From contig NC_091967.1 in NCBI RefSeq assembly GCF_036711975.1, positions 11,036,001 through 11,100,000 on the forward strand: a stretch of 64,000 nucleotides of DNA, given 5' to 3'. Position numbers and translations under genes: made by a program. A model generated the notes under the pieces. The model saw only the letters and a program-made list of their open reading frames with translations. It searched no databases and had not been told where the DNA came from. This DNA comes from Onthophagus taurus. Its lineage: Eukaryota; Arthropoda; Insecta; Coleoptera; Scarabaeidae. Below are positions 54,011 to 64,000 of the stretch, in pieces. Each line of letters begins with the position of its first letter. Position 1 is the first letter of the stretch.

Positions 54011-57000
54011 TCAGGACATATAAAACAAAAAAAGGTTTTCAATTGCGCTTATTAGTCTGAAACTTATACCGGGAATTTCATAGAACTCGCAATATATGAA
54101 TGCAGTAACCATAGTCACGAAACTACTATGCACTTGCACTGTCCCACATAAAATGCAACATAGCTTAATAGTACAGGCATTGGGTAATTTTGCAAAAGAA
54201 AAGTTTTGCTTGGTAAAGGTGACGTCCTTGTAATAACTCAGAGATCATGAATTTAGTTGGCTTAATAAAATTTTTTTTCAATTTGAATGTAAGGTACTTC
54301 ACTTTATTTATAATAACAAACACGATTTATCAAAATCACCTAAAAAAAAATTGTAGATTTAGAAATTTCCATATTTTACCTCGAAAACATGGTTTCACAC
54401 CCTCTAAAGAGCCTAAAGTAAACCGTCGACGAGCCTACTATACATTCATCCACAAAATAAATCGTTTTACTGTGGAAAAGGAAGCCGCTAAGTGGGCGTT
54501 TCTCTGCGAATAAATTACCGAACGAACAAAGACGGGGGCTATACAGGGCGCGCAGTTAATAATGACAGTACGGTGACCGAATAAACAGGGCGGTCTGCGG
54601 GCCGCCGTTGTTCTCGCTACGAAATGAAATGCAAACAGGGCCCCTTGGATGGATGGAGGAAGTCGTCGACATCGTCGACGGAGGCCCGTTTTGGACCAGA
54701 CGAGACCCGCGGGGGGCCCAAATTTCAACTCGGCCCAACGCTTGTATATATTTCGTATTTATTTAATAGTTTGTGTTTTCATTAAGGCTGTTGCTCGGCT
54801 CTCCATTACACGCGCATTAACGATCCATCCTTGTTGATCTCTGGTTTTTGTTATTAAAGCTCTCATTGTATTAAATAAATTTGAGTTAACCAACCGCAGA
54901 ATACAATTTCCTGAAACTACTCTAGAAATTGACCTACAGTATTTCTACAAGAAATCTTCTTTTGATTTCGTTTGAAATTGTTTCAATTTGAGAAACCGTT
55001 CCAAGTTCAGTTATATTCGTCGAAACTTTTGGAAGGTGAGGTCAAAGTTCGTCGTAGTTTCAAAAATCGATAGTTAAGGCGAGAGTGAGACATAGCTTCG
55101 AAATCGGGTAATTGTATTTATGAAATATTCAATTAACCAGTTATTTACTATAACTGTGGCTTGTCTGGTGCAGCCGCGGATCTCGCTATCCCATTAAACC
55201 GCGCCGTCTGGAAACAATCAGACACTGAATTGATTCGCAGGAGGGGTCCATTACTCCTTCGACTAGGTCTGGAGCCCCCAGACGGTACTACTGCTGTTGC
55301 ACCAACACCACAGACGCGCGTACGTACGTGGACTTCGCGTTCCAAACCTCTCCTACACAAAACGAGCTGGTAGAGAAGGATAGCGCCCGATGGGGAAGAA
55401 CGAGAAGAGGCGATTGCTCGCGGTTCCTTGACGATATTACGGTGCCAGTCCTAGACGGAATTAAAATCCAATCTCTGGGGTGTTCGCCGCAATTTCGGAT
55501 TCGACGTTATTGCTCGTACTCCTTCTTAATCTTCTTGTTTATTTTTTATCTACTAAAATATGTCTTTCGAAAAGCTTTCACTCTTCAAAAACTGATCATT
55601 GACGACTAAAGAACATTGACCCTTCCCTAAAAAAACTTTAAAAAAAGTAGTGGAACTTGAGAAAGTCGAGAAAATCGATGAAAGTTAGCGGTAGAATTGT
55701 TTTGGCCATAAGTATAAAAGTTTGTTTATAAAGTTTGGGCATATTTCTGAAAAGTGAAGTAAGTAGATAAGCCCTTGAAAAAGTTACGCAACTTCCGGGA
55801 AGTTTTCGGAAGTTACTTTGACTTACTTTTCTGTTTCCCATTGACGAAGACCACGGGACAGTAGTTTGCATCTATAACTTTACAGATATCAGTCTAACTG
55901 AACAAATTAAAACTCTATCCACACGTTTCCTTCTCTCCTTTCTTCCATCACCAAGGTAAAACCCCACCACAACATCTTTTAAAATTACCTTTGAAAAGAT
56001 TCTCGTCCAAGGTACTCAAAAAAATGTACCTGTTGATTAACGGTGAAACCGGAGAGAATAGACTGGGGCGCGTCGATGAGTCAAAAGAGGAAAAAACGCG
56101 GGGGGCCTTTGAGGACACATTACGGGACGAGCTTCCGGAATCGGCTTTTTCACGACGACGAACCCTTCGTGAAACGCCCGGTAAAATCTGATTCAGAAAA
56201 GGGTGTCAACTACACAAACACTTGATTCACTCTCTCACCGTCATTTCATCGGCTCATCACTTAAGTGAGCCCGACACCAACGGACCCTCAAACCTACAGG
56301 GGTGCCAACCTGGATTATTTTTTTAATTAAACAGCTCCCTTTTGTCTACACAATTTTTTTTTTTTTAAGTTCTATTTAAATTGTAATATTTTTAGTCCTA
56401 CAATTAGATTTTAAAAGTATACGAAATGCATCTGTTCCCGACATACAAAACGGTTGGCCTATTTGCGTTGTCAGAAGCGTTTCAAACAAAGTTCGGTTCG
56501 GGCGTCAAAGTTCACGTTTACTATGTAAGCAAATTGGAAATCCCGTTCACTAAATATACCGAGCGGTCGAACGGCGTCGGCATTCAATTTATCTAGATGC
56601 ATGTACGCGGCCAGCACAAGCAACTTCATTTGTGCACCAGACGTCCAAAGTTATTTCCAATCAAACCCCGTCGCCGGCCTGACGTCTGTGCAATATCTTA
56701 TTTGCGGCCCGACACTCACGGCCGGCGCGGTTATTGACGGCGTCCACCGAGAAAGGGTCCCCGACACCAAGGGCCACCATTGTATCGCAGGAGACGACGA
56801 CGGCTGCAAACCCACCAGTATTCAAACGGTCAAACTTCAAACAGGTGTTACTCTCAATCGGCAGAACGTCGACCGCAGCCAAAGGACTTTACAATGGTCG
56901 ACGGTGTATATAGGATGAAACCTGCAAAGACCATAGTATACACCTCAAACTCTGTCCACAAATTTCTATGAATCAATGATTCTAATCAACATTTCTCAAG

Positions 57001-57639
57001 TAAATGAAACAAGACCAAGTACTATATTAATTGGTCAAAATGAATTCCTTTTCAACAGATTTATCAACAAATATCAAAAAATAAATAATTCTTGAAATGT
57101 CGGTGAGAATTTCCTTGGTAGAAATGTCGACTGGAGTCCTAATTTGTACTTTAGGAGTCGCGTCACGTAGAAATCCTGACGACGGTGACAACGGCGCGGT
57201 AGATGTCGGACCGGATTTAATTAAGGCCCTCGTAAAAAGCGCATCTCCAGAGCTCCAAAGCTCGCGATTGCGGCTCCGTCAGGCGGTTAGAATATAAGTC
57301 AAATCACGTTAAAAGACGACCGTCACGGCCCTTCCTCGGTACAAGAAGATAGACGAGGGCGAGATTTGCCGAGATTACCGTCGCCGACAACAGGTACTAC
57401 GAGAGGCGTCAACGGTTATTTGTTTCGAATGGAAGAGGAAGCGAATTCGAGGCACGTTCAGAAACCGAATGGCAATATTGAGATGCCAACGATTTCTCAA
57501 CGTTCTACTCAAATTAGTAACCATTTTGATTTCTCTTCAAAAGACACGAACTCAAAGTTATAATCTCGTAATTTTGCTATGGATTTTATGACATAATAAA
57601 ATTTCAATTAGATTAAGTAGTGTGTTTTGTATCTTCAGC
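54011..57639. other. Non-coding stretch with CpG-rich islands
   Basis: Islands lie at about 54410-54740, 55030-55500, 56040-56320, 56440-56900 and 57100-57450. Each is open on both strands over 60-105 codons with no recognised domain. Confidence 0.4.
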
Positions 57640-58085
57640 TTTTTTGATTCTGATTTTCTAGCAGTGGGTTTCTTCTATGCAATAAGAAAAGGTTTCTTTT
57701 CAATATTGATATATTATTACAAGCTGAGGCAGTGTCTCGTTTTTCATTACCAAGCAAAAAAAATGGTTTTTTGTTCAGTATTAATACATTAATACAAGCC
57801 GAGGCAGCTGTGCTGCTGAGGCAGTGATTATTTTTCTTATAAAATGACAAAAAGAGGCGTTTCTTCAGTATTAACATATCAATACAAGCCGAAGCAACTG
57901 TGCTGCAACTGTGCTTTTTAATTGCAAAACAATATGAAAATGTTTGTCCTCCGTATTATATATCTTTAGAAGCCGAGGCAGCTTTTATTGAATTAAAACT
58001 AGAATTAACACTAAACCTAGAACTAGAAACATTCTAGCTCTTTCTAATTTTCTAGCTCTAGATCTAGTGTTAGTTCTAGTTTTAC
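57640..58085. repeat. Composite repeat: family C tandem units followed by a family A palindrome
   Basis: About four family C units run from 57640 to 57985 (GCCGAGGCAGCTGTGCTGCT, AACAATATGAAAATG, CAGTATTAACATATCAATAC). A family A inverted repeat follows at 57990-58085, its arms AAAACTAGAATTAACACTAA and the complementary TTAGTTCTAGTTTT around TTCTAGCTCTTTC. Confidence 0.75.
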
Positions 58086-61000
58086 TTATTATACAGCAAT
58101 AATAAGAATAATCGATTATAATACTTGGTCTTATATACTTCGTATACGAGATAAAAAGGAAAGTAAAAAATTGATCACAACAGATTTTATTTAAACTCTT
58201 TCAGTTCCCTAAAACAAAAAAGTAATTAATAAAAAAGTTGTTGAAAGAAAGTGGGTCACCGTGATAAAAAAACTTGAAAAAAAGGGGTAATAATTTATCT
58301 CGGGTTCAAAATTTCAATCTATTGACTATCAATTAAGGTCTTGTTATACGCGCCCCATGAATTATTATGTGAGTTTGGAAAGTTTTGGACCTTAATATTC
58401 ATTTTTTCGAAGTTATACAAAAACTCAATATATTTTATGTTTTTATTTTGAATCAAACCAAGTTTTTGATACATCTTAAATCGTCTTATCCCGTCATCTG
58501 CTTTTCCTTCAATTTCCTGGTCGCAACGTTATTTACATTCTCACGAGGAGGCGATCAACACCATCTGCATTCAGAATCGTACCCTCGCGAATGAAATTTC
58601 CTGCAACCTCCCGCGACTTGTCTCTCCGATTGGGGGTGGAAGGGAATGGAATCGACTGGAAAACGCCGCAGGAAGTATTCAAATGAATTTCTAATCTTCC
58701 GCGATCACAAACCGTCTCTACTCCATCCTTAATAGCGTTTTAGAAATGTCTCTTTCCGTTCACAAGATCGACTTAATTACCATACCACTAATTAAATTTC
58801 CATCTATCCGATGGAATTAAACAAAAAATCCAAAAAAAAATCTGCAAAATTTTATGCTTATCCGTAAAAATAAATTTCACTTTCAGATTAACAGATTAAA
58901 TTTTAATTGTACTGGAAAAAATCTCGAAAAGAAAAATGAACCGGGATCCAGGCTTTAAGTCCTGGCATTAAATAGAACATCGCCCATTAAATTAAACCCT
59001 CCCGTTCTTTTAACCCCGACGAGCAGGCATCACAAAGCGGGAGGTTAAAACTAACCTTATTTTTTCAACACCCCGGTTAAAGCAGCGCCTACCGAACGAG
59101 AGAAGGGTGCCCGAAATTGGGAATTCGCTCCATCCCCCCAGACGATGAGGGAAAGAAGTCGTTTTCGGCGTTAAAAATTCTACGAAATCGCTACGCGCCG
59201 CCGAAAGCCGTTACTGCCTTTTTGCCACACCGTCAAATTACTATAAATTATGGAGTGAGCTAGCGCGGATACGCTTTTAGCGTTTACGATGGTTAGTGGT
59301 GGCCCCCGAAAGGAGGGAAATGAGAAGCAACGAAAATTCCTGTTAATGCTCCCCTGCGAGGTCCCAAACTGACTTGGGAATGCTGGAGGACCTCCGGAAA
59401 ACGCTAATGAAGTCTCGATATACCGCAGCTGCGATGGAGGCTATCTTCTTCGACTTGGAATCCTCTCTTCCCGGACGGATCAGAGAAGGGGTGTAGAAAC
59501 GGCGGAAGGAAGGAAACGTAGTCCTGCGTTCCGGAAGCGAAGGAGTTCGTTACGTTTCCCGCTACCTTCCACCTAGGTGGTAATAAATTTAGATAAAGTT
59601 TAATAAATGTACAGTTATTGCGGAAAGTATGCGTCAAATTCTATTGGAATTATACTCCATTCAGTAACTTCTTTTTGTAAAGGGAGGAAATTTTTGTGTA
59701 GTCATCGTCTTTTAATTTTAGAAGATAATCCAGTATTAAGAAGGGGTTGACTGCGTATATTCGGGTTGGGGAGGGAGCCCAAAGAATGACATTTGTGAGG
59801 TGGTGGTGGTATGCAGATGAACTGATGAGCGTGTACCCAGAGAGCAGGCGGTAAATGGCAGCGGATGATTGATCGGCGGGCTAATTGGATGATCGATGGG
59901 CTTAGTTCATCAAGCTCGCTCTCTCGGCCACCGCTGCCGTCACCAAAACCGCCCTCACAACCACCCTCCAAACTCTGTAGCACGGGAAGGACGTCAGAAA
60001 TTAGGGCGAGGATCGTCTCTCAAAAACTACACACGTACTAGAGAGGAGATTTATTGACCGCCATTTTCTTTAAGAGATAAAAATCAATACTTTCTTCCAC
60101 CTCTTTATCCGGTATCATTTTTTAGTAATTAAAATCTTCCCCTTGTTGAAGATTGTTATTGACACGGAATATCAATCCGTCGTATTCACTGTGAAAGGAA
60201 GCCTTCATCGTGAGGTCTTTCCAGTTGGCAGTAGTTGTCGAGTATGCCTCTGGGCGGAAGGCAGACATCCTCGGTCCCACTCGAAGGGGTTAATTACCAA
60301 TGTCGCCCAGGGGTGACTTATTCCTCGTCTCGAGAACATGCACTGAACGACGGCGAAATTCGAATAAACCCGAGACCCCCTCATAGGACAGTCGTAATTG
60401 CATTAATATTGCACGCTGATGATTGCTTATTCAGACAGATCTCAAAAGGCGAAAACTGTCGAAACTGAAAACTTAATTTCATCCAGCAAATATCGCCGGT
60501 ATAATTTTATTTACCACTGATACACAATGTAGCCACCTCAAACGAAAATTTATTTCCTTAACATACATAAACATAATGATATATTTTACTTTCAACTAAA
60601 AAAGCAATAATAAAGTAATAAAAAGTTTTGCTTCCGGCGCATCCACCATTTCGTACTTTGCACTACCTATTATATTTCACCTCCACACTTTAATATGTCC
60701 GTTCTCAAAACGCATTCTACGGTAATTCCACCTAATGCACTAATAATTCACACAAACTCGCAGGTGGGTTGAGGCGTTTTAAGTTTCAAACGCGGTCTGC
60801 AAACATTAAAAACTTATGGAATTTATTTTGGTACCCTTTTAGCGCTCCGGAGCAGCTTATAAAAAGGAATTAACGTACTCCAAACTATAATCCGCTGATA
60901 TAGATTCACCACGAACGTAGCTTAGAAAACTCCAAATGTACCTGAAAACTATATCCAGATTTTTATACACTTGAAAAGTAAATATTAGTGTAAATATATT

Positions 61001-61129
61001 TATATGCTTTTTAAAAATAATACACAGGATCAATCAATTGTATTGATACAAGTATAGAAGTCCATATTCGTAACCTTGTAAATAACGTTCTTACGTGGCA
61101 AAGAACTAAACACGAAATAAACTTTGCAT
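58086..61129. other. Non-coding stretch with CpG-rich islands
   Basis: Islands lie at about 58500-58700, 58960-59560, 59760-60050 and 60180-60400. The rest is AT-rich. No gene or repeat family was recognised. Confidence 0.4.
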
Positions 61130-61830
61130 GGTTACAGTAAAGTTAAGTCAAATATAGGAAGAGCAGCAAACAGACCCAAAGATGCAGAACTTTGCGACAA
61201 GCTGAACGATCTCTGGAAAGGTTAATGTAATAGTGAGCAAGAAACTAAAACTTCGTAGTCGCCCTTCTGTATATAAAGAAGCTGTTATGGACTAGATATG
61301 AAAAACCTATGTGGCCTATGCCATTGGTTACTCCTATTTAAAATGCAGAGCGTGCTGATGAAAGTATTGATAACCGCTGTCTATGGATATAAAGACACCT
61401 TTCTTAAATTAGATATTATTAGAAAAGGACACCGGTGGAGGTATATCTATTAGGTGATTTTCCTTCGGAGTTCTCCAAGGATCAGTGTTGGGTTCAACGT
61501 TATGAAATGTTTTCTATAATTGTGCTATTCTGGAAATGGAGGTGTTGATGGCCTATTTGGACGAAGAGAAGTTGATCAGGGAAGCAAGCAGCTTTCAAAA
61601 ATGCTACAAGTGATTTGTAAGATATTTGGATTAACATTGCTGCAAAAATAGTAAATGTGATAATCCTGAAAGGTATAGGAGAAATTTTAAATACATTGGC
61701 CATATATTTGGAAAATATGTTAACTTGTAGTTAACTCATGGCATAAATGGTTCTAGGCGTTTTCATAAATAAAGATATGAAAATGATTATCCATGAGATG
61801 ATGACATAGACTGCAGGCTGTATAATACGA
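61130..61830 (+). pseudogene. LINE (jockey/R1-like) reverse-transcriptase remnant
   Basis: The clearest part is at 61462-61570: FGVLQGSVLGSTL, stop, NVFYNCAILEMEVLMAYLDEE. It aligns with the GVPQGSVLGPxLWN and YADD blocks of non-LTR reverse transcriptases. The Trp of LWN is a stop codon and the second catalytic Asp of the ADD box is Glu, so the copy is dead. Surrounding plus-strand frames are broken by stops. The ends are unknown and the limits given are estimates. Confidence 0.65.
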
Positions 61831-61847
61831 TTTTGTAATCAAAAAGC

Positions 61848-61915
61848 TACTGCCTCGGCTTGTAATAATATATCACTACTGCAAAAAATCCTTTTCTTAT
61901 TGCTTTGTAAGGAAA
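61848..61915. repeat. Single family C unit (inverted)
   Basis: Reads CTACTGCCTCGGCTTGTAAT, then ATATATCACTACTGC and CTTTTCTTATTGCTTTGTAA. This is the reverse complement of the family C unit at about 36040-36110. Confidence 0.75.
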
Positions 61916-62618
61916 AAAACGAGTTCTGTTATATCGAGGTTTTACTATAATGAAAAATGGGAAGAATTTCAAGTTTTAAAGTGTTTGTTTTAAAATAAAA
62001 AAGTATTTCATAAAATTTAATACCATATTTTTGTAATCTTACACAATATTATACCTCAGTCTTTAGTGGTTACGCTATAGACCCCACAAAAAGTAAAGGG
62101 AAGGAAAAGCTCCACTTTCGCAGAAGCTTTAAAGGGAGGCATTTTAAAATTAATAATAAAACAACGCGGACGTAAGCGGATCCACAATAAGTAAATCGAG
62201 CGCAAAGTACACCTGAGGGGAACGAACGTCGATGGGGGGAAGTATGGATATTTCGAAAAACACTGTGATGCTGTTTTGTTTCGGCGCGCCGTCCCGGTTA
62301 AGCTGATGATGTCAGGTGGACCGTGCGCGAAACGTCTACATCACAAAGAGGAACGTCGTCATAATGAAAAAGCGACCAAAATCCGCTCCGGAAAGAAGCC
62401 CAAAGCAAATTCTTTAGCGGGGCGAGGAACAAAGGCGCTCCTTCTAAGGTAGAAAACGGCCGTTTCTTAATTAAATCACTCCCGGAAATATAGTGGGTGG
62501 AGGTCGGTCGACGCGTTTTATGCATGGGTTAACGATTAGACTTTGTGAAGAAAATGAAGTATATCACAACCTAAATTAAACGTGTCAAAATTAACTTGAC
62601 ACTCAAAATGTTTTTATA
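61916..62618. other. Upstream of the scramblase gene
   Basis: AT-rich, then a GC-rich segment at 62070-62520. This may include the scramblase promoter. Nothing more specific was seen. Confidence 0.4.
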
Positions 62619-63302
62619 ATGTTATCATCATGTTGTAATATTTGCGATACTTATTATGTTCTGGATGGTCTTTTTAAGTCAACAAATTTCATTGTAATTC
62701 GAAGACAATGTGAGGTTTTTGATGTAACAGCAGTTGATTATCCTAAAACAAACAGATACGTAATTAGAAATGACCAAGGAAAGAAAATATTGTATGCGTT
62801 CGAAAAAAGTAGTAATTGCTGCAAAGTATGGTGCTGTAAAAGACGATCTTTCGGGATGAACATAGCTGATAAAGACGGCAATATTTTATTGTATTTTGAG
62901 AGACCCCTTCGTTGTGAATCATGTTGGTGTTGTTGTTGTTTAATGTACATCGATGTTTACGCTCCTCCGTCAACATTTATTGGAAGTGTTCAAAAAGAAT
63001 GGTCTCTTTTACAACCATTATACACAGTCAGAGATAAAAGTGATAAAATAATGTATGCTATAAAGGGAAATTATTTATGTGGAATTGTGAATAAGAAACA
63101 TGCAGAATTTGATATAGTAATTAAAGGAAAAGTGAAAGTTGGAAAAATATTTAAAGCTTGGACAGGACCCTTACCAGAAGGATGTCAATTTATCGATAAT
63201 TTTGGGGTCATTTTTCCTGAATCAGCTGACGTTTTCTCAAAAGTTATGCTGTTAAGTGCATGTTTCTTAATAGATTATATGTATTTTGAAGGTTTTTTTT
63301 AG
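62619..63302 (+). CDS. Phospholipid scramblase family protein, single exon
   Basis: The 227 residues span nearly the whole scramblase beta-barrel. Family blocks in order are FERPLRCESCWCCCCLMYIDVYAPP (the Cys-rich palmitoylation segment, about residues 92-116), a W-x-x-LQPLYTVRD strand, ADNFG-type IDNFGVIFPESADVFSKVML, and LLSACFLIDYMYFE, the C-terminal membrane helix. Known members are calcium-responsive, plasma-membrane or nuclear proteins. The Pro-rich N-terminus is absent and the product starts 20-30 residues before the barrel (MLSSCCNICDTYYVLDGL). Either an upstream exon is missed or it is a short family member. The Ca-binding segment before the helix (D-x-F-x-x-x-F-P-x-x-x-D) is partly kept. 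An AATAAA follows at about 63363. Confidence 0.87.
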   Translation: MLSSCCNICDTYYVLDGLFKSTNFIVIRRQCEVFDVTAVDYPKTNRYVIRNDQGKKILYAFEKSSNCCKVWCCKRRSFGMNIADKDGNILLYFERPLRCESCWCCCCLMYIDVYAPPSTFIGSVQKEWSLLQPLYTVRDKSDKIMYAIKGNYLCGIVNKKHAEFDIVIKGKVKVGKIFKAWTGPLPEGCQFIDNFGVIFPESADVFSKVMLLSACFLIDYMYFEGFF

Positions 63303-64000
63303 AAAATATTTTATAAACTATTTCAGTCCTGTTTCTTTTAGTCGTAAAACATTGTTACATTGTAATAAAACGGAGTTTTATGGAGTTATAAATGGTCACG
63401 CAATGAATTCGTAGGTCATAAAATCGTCGAGGCAACAGTTAACCCACGCCAACGCACGCATCCTCGCAGTGTGTGTACATTTTTACACTTTATGATTGCA
63501 TTATCTCCCGAAACCGCGACTGTGGCGCGACGCTCTCAGTAAAAAAGGGGGAAATTTATTTTAGTGCCGTTTATGGCATTTAACTTGCAAATGTTACGAG
63601 CTTTATTCAGTGTGTGCCCAAAGTGGGAGTCATCACCTTTTGAATATTTTTATTGCCCTGGTGGGCCGACCGACAGTTTACAGTCTGGGGGACTTTTTTT
63701 TTCTTGTTTTTATATCGCACTGCGAGCAGAAATTCTAACCAAATCCCTACGCTCCATACCCTCCGTTTTGCTTTCGTTTTTGTAGTGAGAACTTTATCTT
63801 CTCTCTTTTTACGAACCTAAATTTTAGGATATTTAAACAAATTTTCGAATATTTATAAATTTGCGCATTGAAAGTGTGAACTTTTATTATCAAGTAATAA
63901 AAGTTTTTTTGTAACCAAAATTTGAAACTATCTAAACGCTATCGTAACGAAACCTCTCGAGGCATAGATTTCTCGGTTAACAGTCTTGGGACCTCCCTAG
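63303..64000. other. Downstream of the scramblase gene
   Basis: Probable scramblase 3' UTR to about 63385, then mixed-composition DNA. The open frame at 63564-63785 has no recognised motif. Confidence 0.45.

Noticed and set aside
56601..56918. 105-codon plus-strand frame
   Set aside because: It is in a CpG-rich island with several competing frames and no recognisable family or splice context.
35852..58085. Regularly spaced repeats suggesting a CRISPR-like array
   Set aside because: Family C units are contiguous and diverged with no unique spacers, and the DNA is eukaryotic.

Overview
The window is nuclear DNA from an insect, possibly a beetle. The base composition is AT-rich, the introns have GT-AG boundaries, and there is a seven-helix gustatory receptor plus remnants of piggyBac, Tc1/mariner, hAT and LINE elements. 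The order was not proved. All calls come from reading the sequence; no database search was run.

Layout. Positions 1-8650 are a compact plus-strand cluster of three genes: the spindle-checkpoint kinase Mps1/TTK (112-5181, five exons, 605 residues), a gustatory receptor (5671-7305, three exons, 415 residues) and a NEPRO-like nucleolar protein (7427-8647, two exons, 386 residues). Most of Mps1 intron 2 is a decayed piggyBac element with several elaborate palindromes.

Positions 10223 to at least 47022, and probably 50067, hold one very long minus-strand gene. It encodes the insect member of the MYT1/MYT1L/ST18 family of CCHHC zinc-finger transcription factors. I could splice 17-18 exons with reading phase kept at every junction. 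From the first in-frame Met the product is 1,462 residues with six CX4CX4HX7HX5C fingers, a C-terminal coiled coil and a conserved C-terminal domain. Fingers 1, 3 and 5 are each split by an intron at the same codon and phase, one intron uses a GC donor, and one exon can read through to a stop codon that overlaps a poly(A) signal.

The long introns (25-34.5 kb, 34.5-47 kb) and the region upstream of the gene (50-62.6 kb) alternate between AT-rich DNA and short CpG-rich islands. They also carry interspersed repeats. At 47561-49965 a 2.0-kb element with terminal inverted repeats, encoding a DUF7869-type (putative transposase) protein, sits inside a Tc1/mariner-type non-autonomous element. Both show target-site duplications. 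A phospholipid scramblase gene (62619-63302, plus strand, single exon) lies near the right end.

Functionally, Mps1 (mitosis), the NEPRO-like protein (RNA processing) and the scramblase (membrane) are housekeeping genes. The receptor and the MYT1-type factor belong to the nervous and sensory systems. Nothing suggests that they form a co-regulated pathway.
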